Shown: positions 43,618 to 51,454 of the stretch, piece by piece | Layout: every line of letters starts with the position of its first letter | Numbering within the stretch: the stretch's first letter is position 1 | Assembly: GCF_000423085.1 (NCBI RefSeq) | Contig: NZ_AUHH01000001.1 | Location: 124,001-188,000, forward strand | Length of the DNA stretch: 64,000 nt | From: Granulicoccus phenolivorans DSM 17626 = NBRC 107789 = JCM 15570 | GTDB taxonomy: Bacteria; Actinomycetota; Actinomycetes; Propionibacteriales; Propionibacteriaceae | Direction of reading: 5' to 3' | Program-made: the position numbers and the translations under genes | Notes under the pieces: generated by a model | Seen by the model: the letters and a program-made list of their open reading frames with translations, nothing else | Database searches by the model: none | Told to the model about the DNA's origin: nothing

Positions 43618-44888
43618 GGATGAACCTTCCCGAGGGCCACTTGCTGGGCACCAGCTTGCTGGTTTTTCGGCACCGCTGCCAATCGGCTTGCATCGTGGTC
43701 AGCGCTGGCCCCGTTGTCGGCGGCGGCCCCGTCGTCGCCAGCTTCCTCGTGGTCGGCGACGGGCTCGCCGCTGTTGTACGGCAACTGGATGGTGAAGGTC
43801 GAGCCCTGTCCCACCTTGGACCAGACGTTCACCTGTCCCCCGTGCGCGGCAACGATGTGCTTGACGATGGCCAGACCGAGCCCGGTGCCGCCGTTGGCGC
43901 GGCTGCGGGCATAGTCGACCCGGTAGAAGCGTTCGAAGATCCGTTGCAGGTCCTGGGCGGGGATGCCGATCCCGTTGTCGGAGACGCTGATCTCGACCAG
44001 CGGATCCACCCCGTCGCTGGTACGCCGCGTGGCGACGGTCACCCGGGTGTTCGGCTCGGAGTAGATCACCGCGTTCTCCACCAGGTTCTGCACCGCGACA
44101 CCGAGTTGCTGGGCATCACCCAACACGGTCGTGCCGCGCTCCCCGGCCAGAACCAGGGTGATGCCGCGCCGATCGGCCTTGACCCGGCTGCCGTCCACCG
44201 CGCGGGCCAGCACCCGGTCGATATCGACGGGTTCGGCGCGCAGCAACGGGTTGTCCGACTGCAGCCGGGACAGGTCGATGATCTGGCCGACCAGCTCGCC
44301 CAGCCGGTGCGACTCCCGCTGCATCCGGGAGGCGAAGCGCAGCACCGCCTCGGGGTCGTCGGCGGCGTCCTCGACCGCCTCGGACAACAGTTGGATCGCC
44401 CCGATCGGCGTCTTGAGCTCATGGGAGACATTGGCCACGAAGTCCCGCCGGGTCTCCTCGACCCGGCGCGCGGTGGTCCGGTCCTCGGCCAGCACCACGA
44501 TCAGCTCCCCCAGCGGCGCGACCCGGGCAGTGAGATAGATCGCCGGGGAACTGCCCCGCCGCATCTCCAGGTCGGCGACCCGGATCCGGCCGTCGGCGCG
44601 CACCTGGTAGATCAGTTCCTGGATCTGCGGGACGATCACCCGGGTCCCCCGGACCATGCCGAAGGTGCGTGCCGGGGAGGAGGACTGGATCACTTCGCCG
44701 TCGGGTCCGACCACGATCGCGGTGGTCCGCAGGATCTGGATCATCTCCGAGACGCCCGCGGGGATCTCCCGGGGATTCGGAGTGGTCGGCACCTCCGGTC
44801 GGTGTCGGTAGCGCAGCACGACCCAGGCGATGATGGCGCCGACGGCGCCACCGAGCACCAGCGCCAGCAACACCCAGACCCATCCCAC
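43614..44888 (-). CDS. senX3: SenX3-type phosphate sensor histidine kinase
   Basis: 424 aa. One or two N-terminal transmembrane helices with short loop (about 4-26), a PAS-like region (45-140), the dimerisation H-box VSHELKTPIGA with His156, and an ATPase domain with NLVENAVIYS (N-box), DNGIGIP (G1) and GGTGLGLAIVKH (G2). The C-terminal 45 residues are a variable Asp/Ala-rich tail. GTG 44888 is used because it directly precedes the membrane segment; its SD is weak. SenX3 senses phosphate status with PhoU and the Pst system. Confidence 0.93.
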   Translation of the reverse strand: MGWVWVLLALVLGGAVGAIIAWVVLRYRHRPEVPTTPNPREIPAGVSEMIQILRTTAIVVGPDGEVIQSSSPARTFGMVRGTRVIVPQIQELIYQVRADGRIRVADLEMRRGSSPAIYLTARVAPLGELIVVLAEDRTTARRVEETRRDFVANVSHELKTPIGAIQLLSEAVEDAADDPEAVLRFASRMQRESHRLGELVGQIIDLSRLQSDNPLLRAEPVDIDRVLARAVDGSRVKADRRGITLVLAGERGTTVLGDAQQLGVAVQNLVENAVIYSEPNTRVTVATRRTSDGVDPLVEISVSDNGIGIPAQDLQRIFERFYRVDYARSRANGGTGLGLAIVKHIVAAHGGQVNVWSKVGQGSTFTIQLPYNSGEPVADHEEAGDDGAAADNGASADHDASRLAAVPKNQQAGAQQVALGKVHP

Positions 44889-44950
44889 CCCATTGTTTTT
44901 ACCCCAGTCACCCCGGAACTCCCCAACCGCGAACAGAAGATCATCAACTG

Positions 44951-44972
44951 TTCAGACTGCGTTCACCCCTGA
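44951..44972. promoter_or_regulatory. PHO-box-like direct repeat
   Basis: GTTCAGACTGC followed at once by GTTCACCCCTG: two 11-base units starting GTTCA, the layout of actinobacterial PhoP/RegX3 binding sites. It lies between divergent senX3 and phoU. Confidence 0.7.
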
Positions 44973-45067
44973 CTGAAGGATTCGGCCCCGTTGCGCCTAA
45001 GGTGGGTCGCCTATCAAGGTATCGCCGTCCGATCGGACACGCGGGACCGGTCCGAGGAGGGAGGGCG

Positions 45068-45742
45068 ATGCGGGAGAGCTATCGCAGCCAGTTGCGGCGC
45101 GTGGTCACCGAACTGGTCCACACCTCCGAGTTGGGTGGCACTGCCGTCCGCAACGCGACCCGCGCCCTGCTCGAGGCAGATCTGCACATCGCCGAGCAGG
45201 TGATCTCCGAGGACGCCCGGATCGATGACCGGGTCGCCGAGATCGAGGATCGCTGCTATCACCTGCTGGTCCAGTTCTCACCGATGGGCGCCGACCTGCG
45301 CACGATCGTCACCGCGCTGAAGATGTGCGCGGAGCTGTCCCGAATGGGCGACCTGGCCGCCCACGTCGCCAAGATCGCCCGGATGCGCTATCCCGAGCAC
45401 GCCGTCCCCGATCAGCTGCGCGACAACTTCGCCCGAATGGCCGAGATCGCCGAGGAGATGGTGGCCGACGCCGGCGCGGCGCTGAACAACCAGAACCTGA
45501 CCCTGGCCCGGGATCTGGCCGCCACCGACCAGGAGATGGATGACCTGCGCCGGGCCCAGTTCCAGGTGCTGCTGGATGAGACCTGGTCCCACGGCGTGGA
45601 GGCGGCGGTCGATGTCGCGCTGCTGGGCCGCTACTACGAACGGATCGCCGACCATGCGGTGTCGATGGGGCACCGGGTGATCTATGCCGCAACCGGGGAA
45701 CGCCCCGACGACCCGACCTGGACGGTGGCCGATTCCCAATGA
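45068..45742 (+). CDS. phoU: PhoU phosphate-signalling protein
   Basis: 224 aa, two three-helix PhoU repeats. MRESYRSQLRRVVTELV begins the first, with DDRVAEIEDRCYHLL carrying acidic metal-binding residues; the second has TDQEMDDLRR and GRYYERIADHAVSMGHRVIYA. PhoU restrains the phosphate sensor kinase when phosphate is ample. ATG 45068 follows GAGGAGGGAGGG. It is divergent from senX3-regX3 with a PHO box between. The stop overlaps the next gene (ATGA). Confidence 0.95.
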   Translation: MRESYRSQLRRVVTELVHTSELGGTAVRNATRALLEADLHIAEQVISEDARIDDRVAEIEDRCYHLLVQFSPMGADLRTIVTALKMCAELSRMGDLAAHVAKIARMRYPEHAVPDQLRDNFARMAEIAEEMVADAGAALNNQNLTLARDLAATDQEMDDLRRAQFQVLLDETWSHGVEAAVDVALLGRYYERIADHAVSMGHRVIYAATGERPDDPTWTVADSQ

Positions 45743-47136
45743 GTGACCTGCTGACCGGCCTGAGCGATCCGGCCTGTGCCGAGCATGTGCTGCGCTTCCC
45801 CGACGGGGCGCTCACCTTCGCCGAGTTCGCCGGGGCGGCGGCCGCGGTCGCTGGGACGCTGGCCGGGCGGCAGCGCGTGGCGGTGTTCGCCGAGCCGACC
45901 CTGATCACGGCCCTGGCGGTCAGCGGTGCGCTGCTGGCCGGGGTGAGCGTGGTCCCGGTGCCGACCGATTCGGGACCGCGGGAGTTGGCGTACCTGCGCG
46001 CGGATTCGGCGGCCGAGGCCTGGCTGGGGTGCGCCGGCGACGACGTCCTGCCGTTGCTCGCGGTCGATCCGGCCGCCCGTGCCGACCTGCCGGCCGGCGA
46101 GCCGGATCCGGCCGCGATCGCGTTCATCCTCTACACCTCGGGCACCACCGGTTCCCCCAAGGGCGTACTGCTGCCCCGCTCGGCGATCGCGGCCTGCCTG
46201 GACGGCCTGATCGAGGCCTGGCAGTGGACCGCGGCCGACACCCTGGCGCACGGTCTGCCGCTGTTCCACGTGCACGGGCTGGTGCTCGGGGTTCTCGGCC
46301 CGTTGCGGGTGGGCTCCGGGCTGGTGCACACCGGCCGCCCGACCCCGCAGGCGTACGCCGAGGCCGCGGCGACGATGTACTTCGGCGTACCGACGGTCTG
46401 GAGCCGAATCGCGGCCGACCCGGACGCGGCGCGCGCGCTGCGCGATGCCCGCCTGCTCATCTCCGGATCCGCCGCGCTGCCCACCCCGGTGTTCCACGCC
46501 CTGGCCGACCTGACCGGCCGGGAACCGATCGAGCGCTACGGGATGAGCGAAACCCTGATCACCATCAGCGCCCGGGCCGACGGACCGCGCCGCCCGGGTC
46601 ATGTCGGGTTCCCGATCAGCGGCGTACGCACCCGGCTGCGCGACGACTCCGGCGCCGCGGTGCCGGCCGACGGCGAGACCATCGGCAATCTCGAGGTCAC
46701 CGGAGCGACCCTGCTGACCGGCTATCTGAACAAGCCCGAGGCGACCGCCGAGGCCTTCACCGCCGACGGCTGGTTCCGCACCGGGGATCTGGCCACCATC
46801 GACGCGACCGGGAACCACCGGATCGTCGGCCGCGCCTCGGTGGACCTGATCAAGTCCGGTGGCTTCCGGATCGGTGCCGGCGAGATCGAGTCGGTGCTGC
46901 TGGCCCACCCCGGGGTCCTCGAATGTGCCGTGGTCGGCGCTCCCGACCCCGATCTGGGTCAGCGGGTGGTGGCCTTCGTCATCGCCGGCGACCAGGCCCC
47001 CGCGGCGGCGGAACTGATCGAGCTGGTGGCCACCGAGTTGAACAATCACAAGCGCCCGCGGGAGATCCGCTTCGTGGATCGGCTCCCCCGCAACGCGATG
47101 GGCAAGGTGCAGAAGAAGCGGCTGCTGGAGCCGTGA
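45739..47136 (+). CDS. Acyl-CoA synthetase (AMP-forming, MatB-like)
   Basis: 465 aa ANL-superfamily ligase. P-loop YTSGTTGSPKGV (about 132-143), LPLFHVHGL, YGMSETL (A5 motif), GWFRTGDLA (A7), GRASVDLIKSGGFRIGAGEIE (A8) and a C-terminal MGKVQKKRL with the catalytic Lys (A10) are all present. The LPLFHVHGL and SGSAALP pattern resembles malonyl-CoA synthetases, but the substrate is not proven. Its start overlaps phoU, so it may respond to phosphate. Confidence 0.9.
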   Translation: MSDLLTGLSDPACAEHVLRFPDGALTFAEFAGAAAAVAGTLAGRQRVAVFAEPTLITALAVSGALLAGVSVVPVPTDSGPRELAYLRADSAAEAWLGCAGDDVLPLLAVDPAARADLPAGEPDPAAIAFILYTSGTTGSPKGVLLPRSAIAACLDGLIEAWQWTAADTLAHGLPLFHVHGLVLGVLGPLRVGSGLVHTGRPTPQAYAEAAATMYFGVPTVWSRIAADPDAARALRDARLLISGSAALPTPVFHALADLTGREPIERYGMSETLITISARADGPRRPGHVGFPISGVRTRLRDDSGAAVPADGETIGNLEVTGATLLTGYLNKPEATAEAFTADGWFRTGDLATIDATGNHRIVGRASVDLIKSGGFRIGAGEIESVLLAHPGVLECAVVGAPDPDLGQRVVAFVIAGDQAPAAAELIELVATELNNHKRPREIRFVDRLPRNAMGKVQKKRLLEP

Positions 47137-47142
47137 CGGCAC

Positions 47143-47172
47143 CGGCCCGGCCCCCACGCGGGAGCCGGGCCG
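47143..47172. terminator. Hairpin terminator between convergent genes
   Basis: CGGCCCGGC / GCCGGGCCG stem, with inner CCC/GGG pairing, between the synthetase gene and gpmA. Confidence 0.65.
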
Positions 47173-47187
47173 CAGGGCGTACCGGGA

Positions 47188-47937
47188 TTACTTCTTGCCC
47201 TGGTTCTTGACCGCTTCGATCGAGGCCGCGGCGGCCTCCGGGTCGAGGTAGCGCCCGCCCGGGTTGACCGGCCGCATGTTCTCGTCCAGCTCGTAGTACA
47301 GCGGGATGCCGGTGGGAATGTTCAGCCCCGAGATGGCGTCGTCGGAGATCTGGTCCAGGTGCTTGACCAGCGCCCGCAGCGAGTTGCCGTGCGCGGCCAC
47401 CAGCACGACCTTGCCGGCCTGCAGATCCGGCACGATCTCGGCCTCCCAGTACGGCAGCATCCGCGCCACGACGTCCTTGAGGCACTCGGTCACCGGACGC
47501 TCGGCCTCGGGGATGTCGGCGTAGCGCACGTCGTCCCACTGGGAGAACTCGTTGTCCTTGTCCAGCGCGGGCGGCGGGGTGTCGTAGGAACGCCGCCACT
47601 GCATGAACTGATCCTCGCCGAACTGTTCGCGGATCTCCGCCTTGTTCAGGCCCTGCAACTTGCCGTAGTGCCGCTCGTTGAGCCGCCAGGACCGGCGGAC
47701 CGGGATCCAGTGCCGATCGCAGCCGTCGAGGGCGACCTGAGCGGTGTGGATCGCGCGACGCAGCAGCGAGGTGTGCAGCACCTCGGGCAGCAGATTTTCC
47801 GACTTCAGCAGTTCGGCGGCCTTCTCCGCCTCGCGGAGTCCCTTCTCATTGATGTCGACGTCGACCCAGCCGGTGAACAGGTTCTTGGCGTTCCATTCGC
47901 TTTCGCCATGGCGAAGCAGGATCAGTTGTGCGCTCAT
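47188..47937 (-). CDS. gpmA: 2,3-bisphosphoglycerate-dependent phosphoglycerate mutase
   Basis: 249 aa glycolytic mutase. The phosphohistidine motif [19 protein letters not shown] (about 8-26), [19 protein letters not shown], and [14 protein letters not shown] with the second catalytic His are intact. ATG 47937 lies 6 bases after TAGGCT. Its place next to YbjN and close to senX3-regX3 matches the actinobacterial ybjN-gpm-senX3 neighbourhood. Confidence 0.96.
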   Translation of the reverse strand: MSAQLILLRHGESEWNAKNLFTGWVDVDINEKGLREAEKAAELLKSENLLPEVLHTSLLRRAIHTAQVALDGCDRHWIPVRRSWRLNERHYGKLQGLNKAEIREQFGEDQFMQWRRSYDTPPPALDKDNEFSQWDDVRYADIPEAERPVTECLKDVVARMLPYWEAEIVPDLQAGKVVLVAAHGNSLRALVKHLDQISDDAISGLNIPTGIPLYYELDENMRPVNPGGRYLDPEAAAASIEAVKNQGKK

Positions 47938-47943
47938 GCCCCG

Positions 47944-47949
47944 AGCCTA
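47944..47949 (-). promoter_or_regulatory. -10 box, leaderless promoter of gpmA
   Basis: TAGGCT, 6 bases, ATG 47937. Confidence 0.5.
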
Positions 47950-47986
47950 ATGTGTCGCGAACCCCGCGCGGGCGCGGGCTGCGGGA

Positions 47987-48556
47987 TCAGCGCCCGAGTT
48001 CCTTGGGCCGGGGGCGCGGGGGTGGCTGCTCCGCCCGCTCGGCCTGCTCCCGGGCGTGTTTGCGCCGGCCGCGGTCGGCGATCAGCCCCATCCCCGGGAA
48101 GCCGTGCGCGGCGTTGGCGAGCTGGGTGACCGCGTCCAGGATCCGGCCCACGTTCGGCGCGATGGTTTCGATCTGGTCGGCCACCGAGGGCAGCCGATCG
48201 ATCATCTCGACCATCGCCTCGATCTCGTCGTCCTCGATGCTGTGCACCAGCCGGTTGGCGATCGGCACGGCCTTGTCGGCCAGCGGGCCGATCGGCTCGA
48301 TCAGTTCCTCGCTGCGGGCCACCAGGTTCTCGGTCCGGGTGACGACCTGGCGGACGCCGGCGACGGTGTCGTCCACGTCGTCGACCATCCCCTCGACCCG
48401 ATCGATCAGCACCTCGACCCGGTCGACCAGGGCGATCAGCCGCGGGACCAGGTCCATCAGTTCGCGGACCCCTTCCACCCCGTCGACCATGTTGTCGCGG
48501 GCCCGGTCGGCGGCGGCGACCAGTTCGCGCGGACCGGGGATCAGCCGGCGCGCCAT
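47987..48556 (-). CDS. Coiled-coil protein coupled to YbjN
   Basis: 189 aa, almost entirely amphipathic helix with heptad pattern (about 20-140: repeated DRVEVLIDRVEGMVDDVDDTVAGV-like units). It has no transmembrane helix or known domain. The design resembles phasin or apolipoprotein-like proteins that coat surfaces, but this is only a profile. The ATG overlaps the YbjN stop by one base (TGATG), so they are co-translated. The C-terminus is basic and Pro-rich. Confidence 0.65.
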   Translation of the reverse strand: MARRLIPGPRELVAAADRARDNMVDGVEGVRELMDLVPRLIALVDRVEVLIDRVEGMVDDVDDTVAGVRQVVTRTENLVARSEELIEPIGPLADKAVPIANRLVHSIEDDEIEAMVEMIDRLPSVADQIETIAPNVGRILDAVTQLANAAHGFPGMGLIADRGRRKHAREQAERAEQPPPRPRPKELGR

Positions 48557-49125
48557 CAGGCCCCGCCCCCGGCTGGGCGTTCCTGGCCGGCACGTTCTTG
48601 GGCGGCGGCCAGGTCGGCCGGATCGGCCAGGTGCCGGAAGGCGTCCAGGTTCCGGGTGGATTCCCCGCGGTCCAGACGCCACTTCCATTCCCGCCGGATG
48701 GCGGTGGCGAAGCCCAGCTCGAGGATCGGGTTGAACGACTCGTCGGCGGTCTGGGCGACCGCACCGAGCAGCCGGTCGATCTCGGCCTCGGTGACCACCT
48801 CCAGCGCGATCCGGCCGGTCAGGTAGATGTCGCCGAGCCGATCGACGCTGAAGCTGATCCCGTACAGCTTGAGATTCTGCTGCAGCAGCCAGCGGTAGAC
48901 CGCGGCATGGTTCTCATCGGGATTGCGGGCCACGAAGGCCCGGACCTCGAGGATCCGGTTGCCGACCACCAGGGCGCAGTCGGTCTTCTGCTTGTTCGTA
49001 CCGGGCAGCTCGATGTTGAACCGGCCCGGTTCGGACTCGGTGTACGCCAACTCCAGCCAGGTCACCGCGGACCGGATCAGCGCGGGCACATCGGTGGGCT
49101 CGGGCGGCTCGGACTGCTCGGTCAT
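48556..49125 (-). CDS. YbjN domain protein
   Basis: 189 aa. YbjN/DUF1790-type fold resembling type III secretion chaperones; FNIELPGTNKQKTDCALVVGNRILEVRAFVARNPDENHAAVYRWLLQQN is typical of the actinobacterial proteins next to gpmA (mycobacterial Rv0487 type). The exact role is unknown. ATG 49125 lies 6 bases after TACGCT. It is followed by the coiled-coil protein and then gpmA. Confidence 0.87.
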   Translation of the reverse strand: MTEQSEPPEPTDVPALIRSAVTWLELAYTESEPGRFNIELPGTNKQKTDCALVVGNRILEVRAFVARNPDENHAAVYRWLLQQNLKLYGISFSVDRLGDIYLTGRIALEVVTEAEIDRLLGAVAQTADESFNPILELGFATAIRREWKWRLDRGESTRNLDAFRHLADPADLAAAQERAGQERPAGGGA

Positions 49126-49131
49126 GGCCTC

Positions 49132-49137
49132 AGCGTA
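49132..49137 (-). promoter_or_regulatory. -10 box, leaderless promoter of the YbjN gene
   Basis: TACGCT, 6 bases, ATG 49125. Confidence 0.5.
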
Positions 49138-49166
49138 CGCGGCGCCGAGCCGGCCCGGGGACCGGC

Positions 49167-49544
49167 TCAGTCGGTCAGCTCCAGCAGGGACTGCCCACCC
49201 TGGACGGCATCACCGGCGGCGACATGGATCACGCTGACGGTTCCGGCGCGCGGCGCGGTGATCTCGGTCTCCATCTTCATCGCCTCCAGCACCACCAGCA
49301 CCTGCCCGTCGCTGATGGCGTCCCCCTCGGCGACCAGCACCTTGGCGACCGACCCCGCGAGCGGGGCCACCACCGCGTTCGCGGTCACCGCCTGCACCGA
49401 GGCCGAGGTCGGGGCCGCCGGGGTGTTGGCGTTCCCGGCGCCGTACGCCAGCACCCCGAGCGAGCCCAGGCCCGGCCGGGCCTCTTCCTGGACCTCGACA
49501 TCCACCTCGTAGGGAGTGCCGTTGACAGTCACGGTCAGTTTCAC
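49167..49544 (-). CDS. Transcarboxylase 1.3S biotin carrier subunit
   Basis: 125 aa. Biotinyl domain with the AMKM site, biotinyl Lys90. In the Propionibacterium transcarboxylase the 1.3S subunit carries the carboxyl group between the 12S and 5S active sites. The N-terminus MKLTVTVNGTPYEVDVEV and an Ala/Pro/Thr linker precede the biotinyl domain, as in the classic 123-residue protein. It is the last gene of the four-gene operon, 27 bases after the small protein. Confidence 0.95.
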   Translation of the reverse strand: MKLTVTVNGTPYEVDVEVQEEARPGLGSLGVLAYGAGNANTPAAPTSASVQAVTANAVVAPLAGSVAKVLVAEGDAISDGQVLVVLEAMKMETEITAPRAGTVSVIHVAAGDAVQGGQSLLELTD

Positions 49545-49571
49545 TGTGTGCTCCTCAACCTGTCGGCCCGC

Positions 49572-49853
49572 TCAGGAGCGGGCAATCTCGTGACTCTGGA
49601 CCCGTTGGCGACCCTGTGCCGCCCAGGTGCTGCTGTCGCGCTGGAACCGGACCGCCTTCACCCGCGCCCGGTTGCCCAGGTACGCCGAGACGGCGGCGCT
49701 GATCGCGATGATGACGTCCTCGGGGATTTCCTGGTTTCCGCGCAGGGCGGCGATCTGGGTCTCCAGGGCCTCGACCCGGGCGGTCAGGGCCGCGACCGCG
49801 CGGGCGAGGTCCGCCGGATCGGTGGATCCGGCCGGGGGTGTCTGCTCTGCCAT
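49572..49853 (-). CDS. Small protein of the transcarboxylase operon
   Basis: 93 aa, unknown function. Residues 15-42 are helical (LARAVAALTARVEALETQIAAL, coiled-coil-like). The core IPEDVIIAISAAVSAYLGNRARVKAVRF resembles short segments found with biotin-dependent carboxylase or decarboxylase systems (OadG/epsilon-type accessory subunits). SD AGGAGGA precedes ATG 49853. Its place between 12S and 1.3S suggests an accessory or assembly subunit. Confidence 0.75.
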   Translation of the reverse strand: MAEQTPPAGSTDPADLARAVAALTARVEALETQIAALRGNQEIPEDVIIAISAAVSAYLGNRARVKAVRFQRDSSTWAAQGRQRVQSHEIARS

Positions 49854-49866
49854 GATTCCTCCTGAC

Positions 49867-51444
49867 TCAGGTCGGGCCGAGGCCGTGCTTCTTGGCGGGC
49901 CGGATCTCCCGCTTGGAGGACAGGATCTCCAACGCCATCGCGACCTCGCGCCGGGTGGTGGCCGGGTCGATGATGTCGTCGACCAGGCCCCGGGAGGCAG
50001 CCATGAACGGCGTGGAGAACGTTTCGCGGTACTCGGTGACCAGTTCGGCCCGCCGCGCCTCCTGATCCTCGGCCGCAGCGATCTCGCGGCGGAAGACCAC
50101 ATTCGCCGCGCCCTCGGCACCCATCACCGCGATCTCGGCGGTCGGCCAGGCGAAGACCCGGTCCGCGCCGAGGTCCTTGGAGCACATCGCCAGATAGGCA
50201 CCGCCGAAGGCCTTGCGCAGCACGACGGTGATCTTCGGGACGGTGGCCGCGGAGTAGGCGTACAGCATCTTGGCGCCGTGCCGGATGATGCCGCCGTGCT
50301 CCTGGGCGACCCCGGGCATGAAGCCGGGCACATCGACCAGGGTCAGCAGCGGGATGTTGAACGCGTTGCAGAATCGGACGAAGCTCGAGCCCTTGTCGGA
50401 GGAGTTGATGTCGAGCACCCCGGACATGTGCTGCGGCTGGTTCGCCACCACCCCGACCGTACGCCCGGTGATCCGGGCGAACCCGACGACCAGGTTCTGG
50501 GCGTACCCGGCCTGGACCTCGAGGAAGTCGCCGTTGTCGACCAGCAGGCCGATCACCTCGCGGACGTCGTAGCCCTTCTTCCCGTCGACCGGGACGATGT
50601 CGCGCAGGGCCGGGTTCGGCTCCACCACCTCATCGGGCTCGACGATCGGCGGATCCTCGGAGTTGTTCTGCGGCAGGAAGCTGAGCAGCTTCTTCGCGAT
50701 CAGGATCGCCTGCTCGTCGTCATCGGCCACGAAGTGCGTCACCCCGGACAGCGCCATGTGGGCGTCGGCGCCGCCCAGGGCGTCCTGGGTCACCTCCTCG
50801 CCGGTGACCTGCTTGATCACTCCGGGCCCGGTGATGAACATGTGGGCCTGCCGGGTCTGGATGATGAAGTCGGTCAACGCCGGGGAGTACGCCGCACCCC
50901 CGGCGCACGGGCCGGCGATGATCGACACCTGCGGCACCACCCCGGACAGCAACACGTTGTTGTAGAAGACCCGACCGTAGCCCGACAGCGAATCGATACC
51001 CTCCTGGACCCGGGCGCCGCCGGAGTCGTTGATGAAGATGAACGGCGTACCGGTCACCTGGGCCTTGTGCATCATCGCCACGACCTTGTCCGACTGCATC
51101 TCCCCGGCCGACCCACCCATCACGGTGAAGTCCTGCGAGGCGATGTGCACCGGACGCCCGAGGACCGCCCCGGAGCCGGTCACCACCCCGTCGGCGGGCG
51201 CGTCGGCCTTGTCCATCCCGAAGAACGTGGTGCGGTGGGTGGCGAACATCCCGGTTTCCTGGAAGGTGCCCTCATCGAGGATCGCCGCCAGCCGCTCCCG
51301 CGCGGTCAGTTTGCCCTGACTGTGCTGTTTGTCCAGCCGGGCCTCGCCGCCGCCCAGGCGTACCTCGGCCTGCTTGTCGGCCAGCTGCGCCAGCCGCTGT
51401 TTCATCGACGGAAGTTCTTCTGCCATCTTCACTCCTTCAGCCAT
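49867..51444 (-). CDS. Transcarboxylase 12S (methylmalonyl-CoA carboxyltransferase) subunit
   Basis: 525 aa carboxyltransferase that moves a carboxyl group from methylmalonyl-CoA to biotin. It aligns residue by residue with the P. freudenreichii 12S protein: EKQHSQGK-like ARLDKQHSQGKLTARERL, ADGVVTGSGAVLGRPVH, DSGGARVQEGIDSLSGYG, AGPCAGGAAYSPALTDF and AEIAVMGAEGAANVVFRREI, ending PAKKHG. Crotonase-type oxyanion GG loops are intact. ATG 51444 gives nearly the same length as the known protein; ATG 51426 also has an SD (GAAGGAG). It lies 10 bases after the 5S gene. Confidence 0.95.
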   Translation of the reverse strand: MAEGVKMAEELPSMKQRLAQLADKQAEVRLGGGEARLDKQHSQGKLTARERLAAILDEGTFQETGMFATHRTTFFGMDKADAPADGVVTGSGAVLGRPVHIASQDFTVMGGSAGEMQSDKVVAMMHKAQVTGTPFIFINDSGGARVQEGIDSLSGYGRVFYNNVLLSGVVPQVSIIAGPCAGGAAYSPALTDFIIQTRQAHMFITGPGVIKQVTGEEVTQDALGGADAHMALSGVTHFVADDDEQAILIAKKLLSFLPQNNSEDPPIVEPDEVVEPNPALRDIVPVDGKKGYDVREVIGLLVDNGDFLEVQAGYAQNLVVGFARITGRTVGVVANQPQHMSGVLDINSSDKGSSFVRFCNAFNIPLLTLVDVPGFMPGVAQEHGGIIRHGAKMLYAYSAATVPKITVVLRKAFGGAYLAMCSKDLGADRVFAWPTAEIAVMGAEGAANVVFRREIAAAEDQEARRAELVTEYRETFSTPFMAASRGLVDDIIDPATTRREVAMALEILSSKREIRPAKKHGLGPT

Positions 51445-51454
51445 GCTGACTCCC

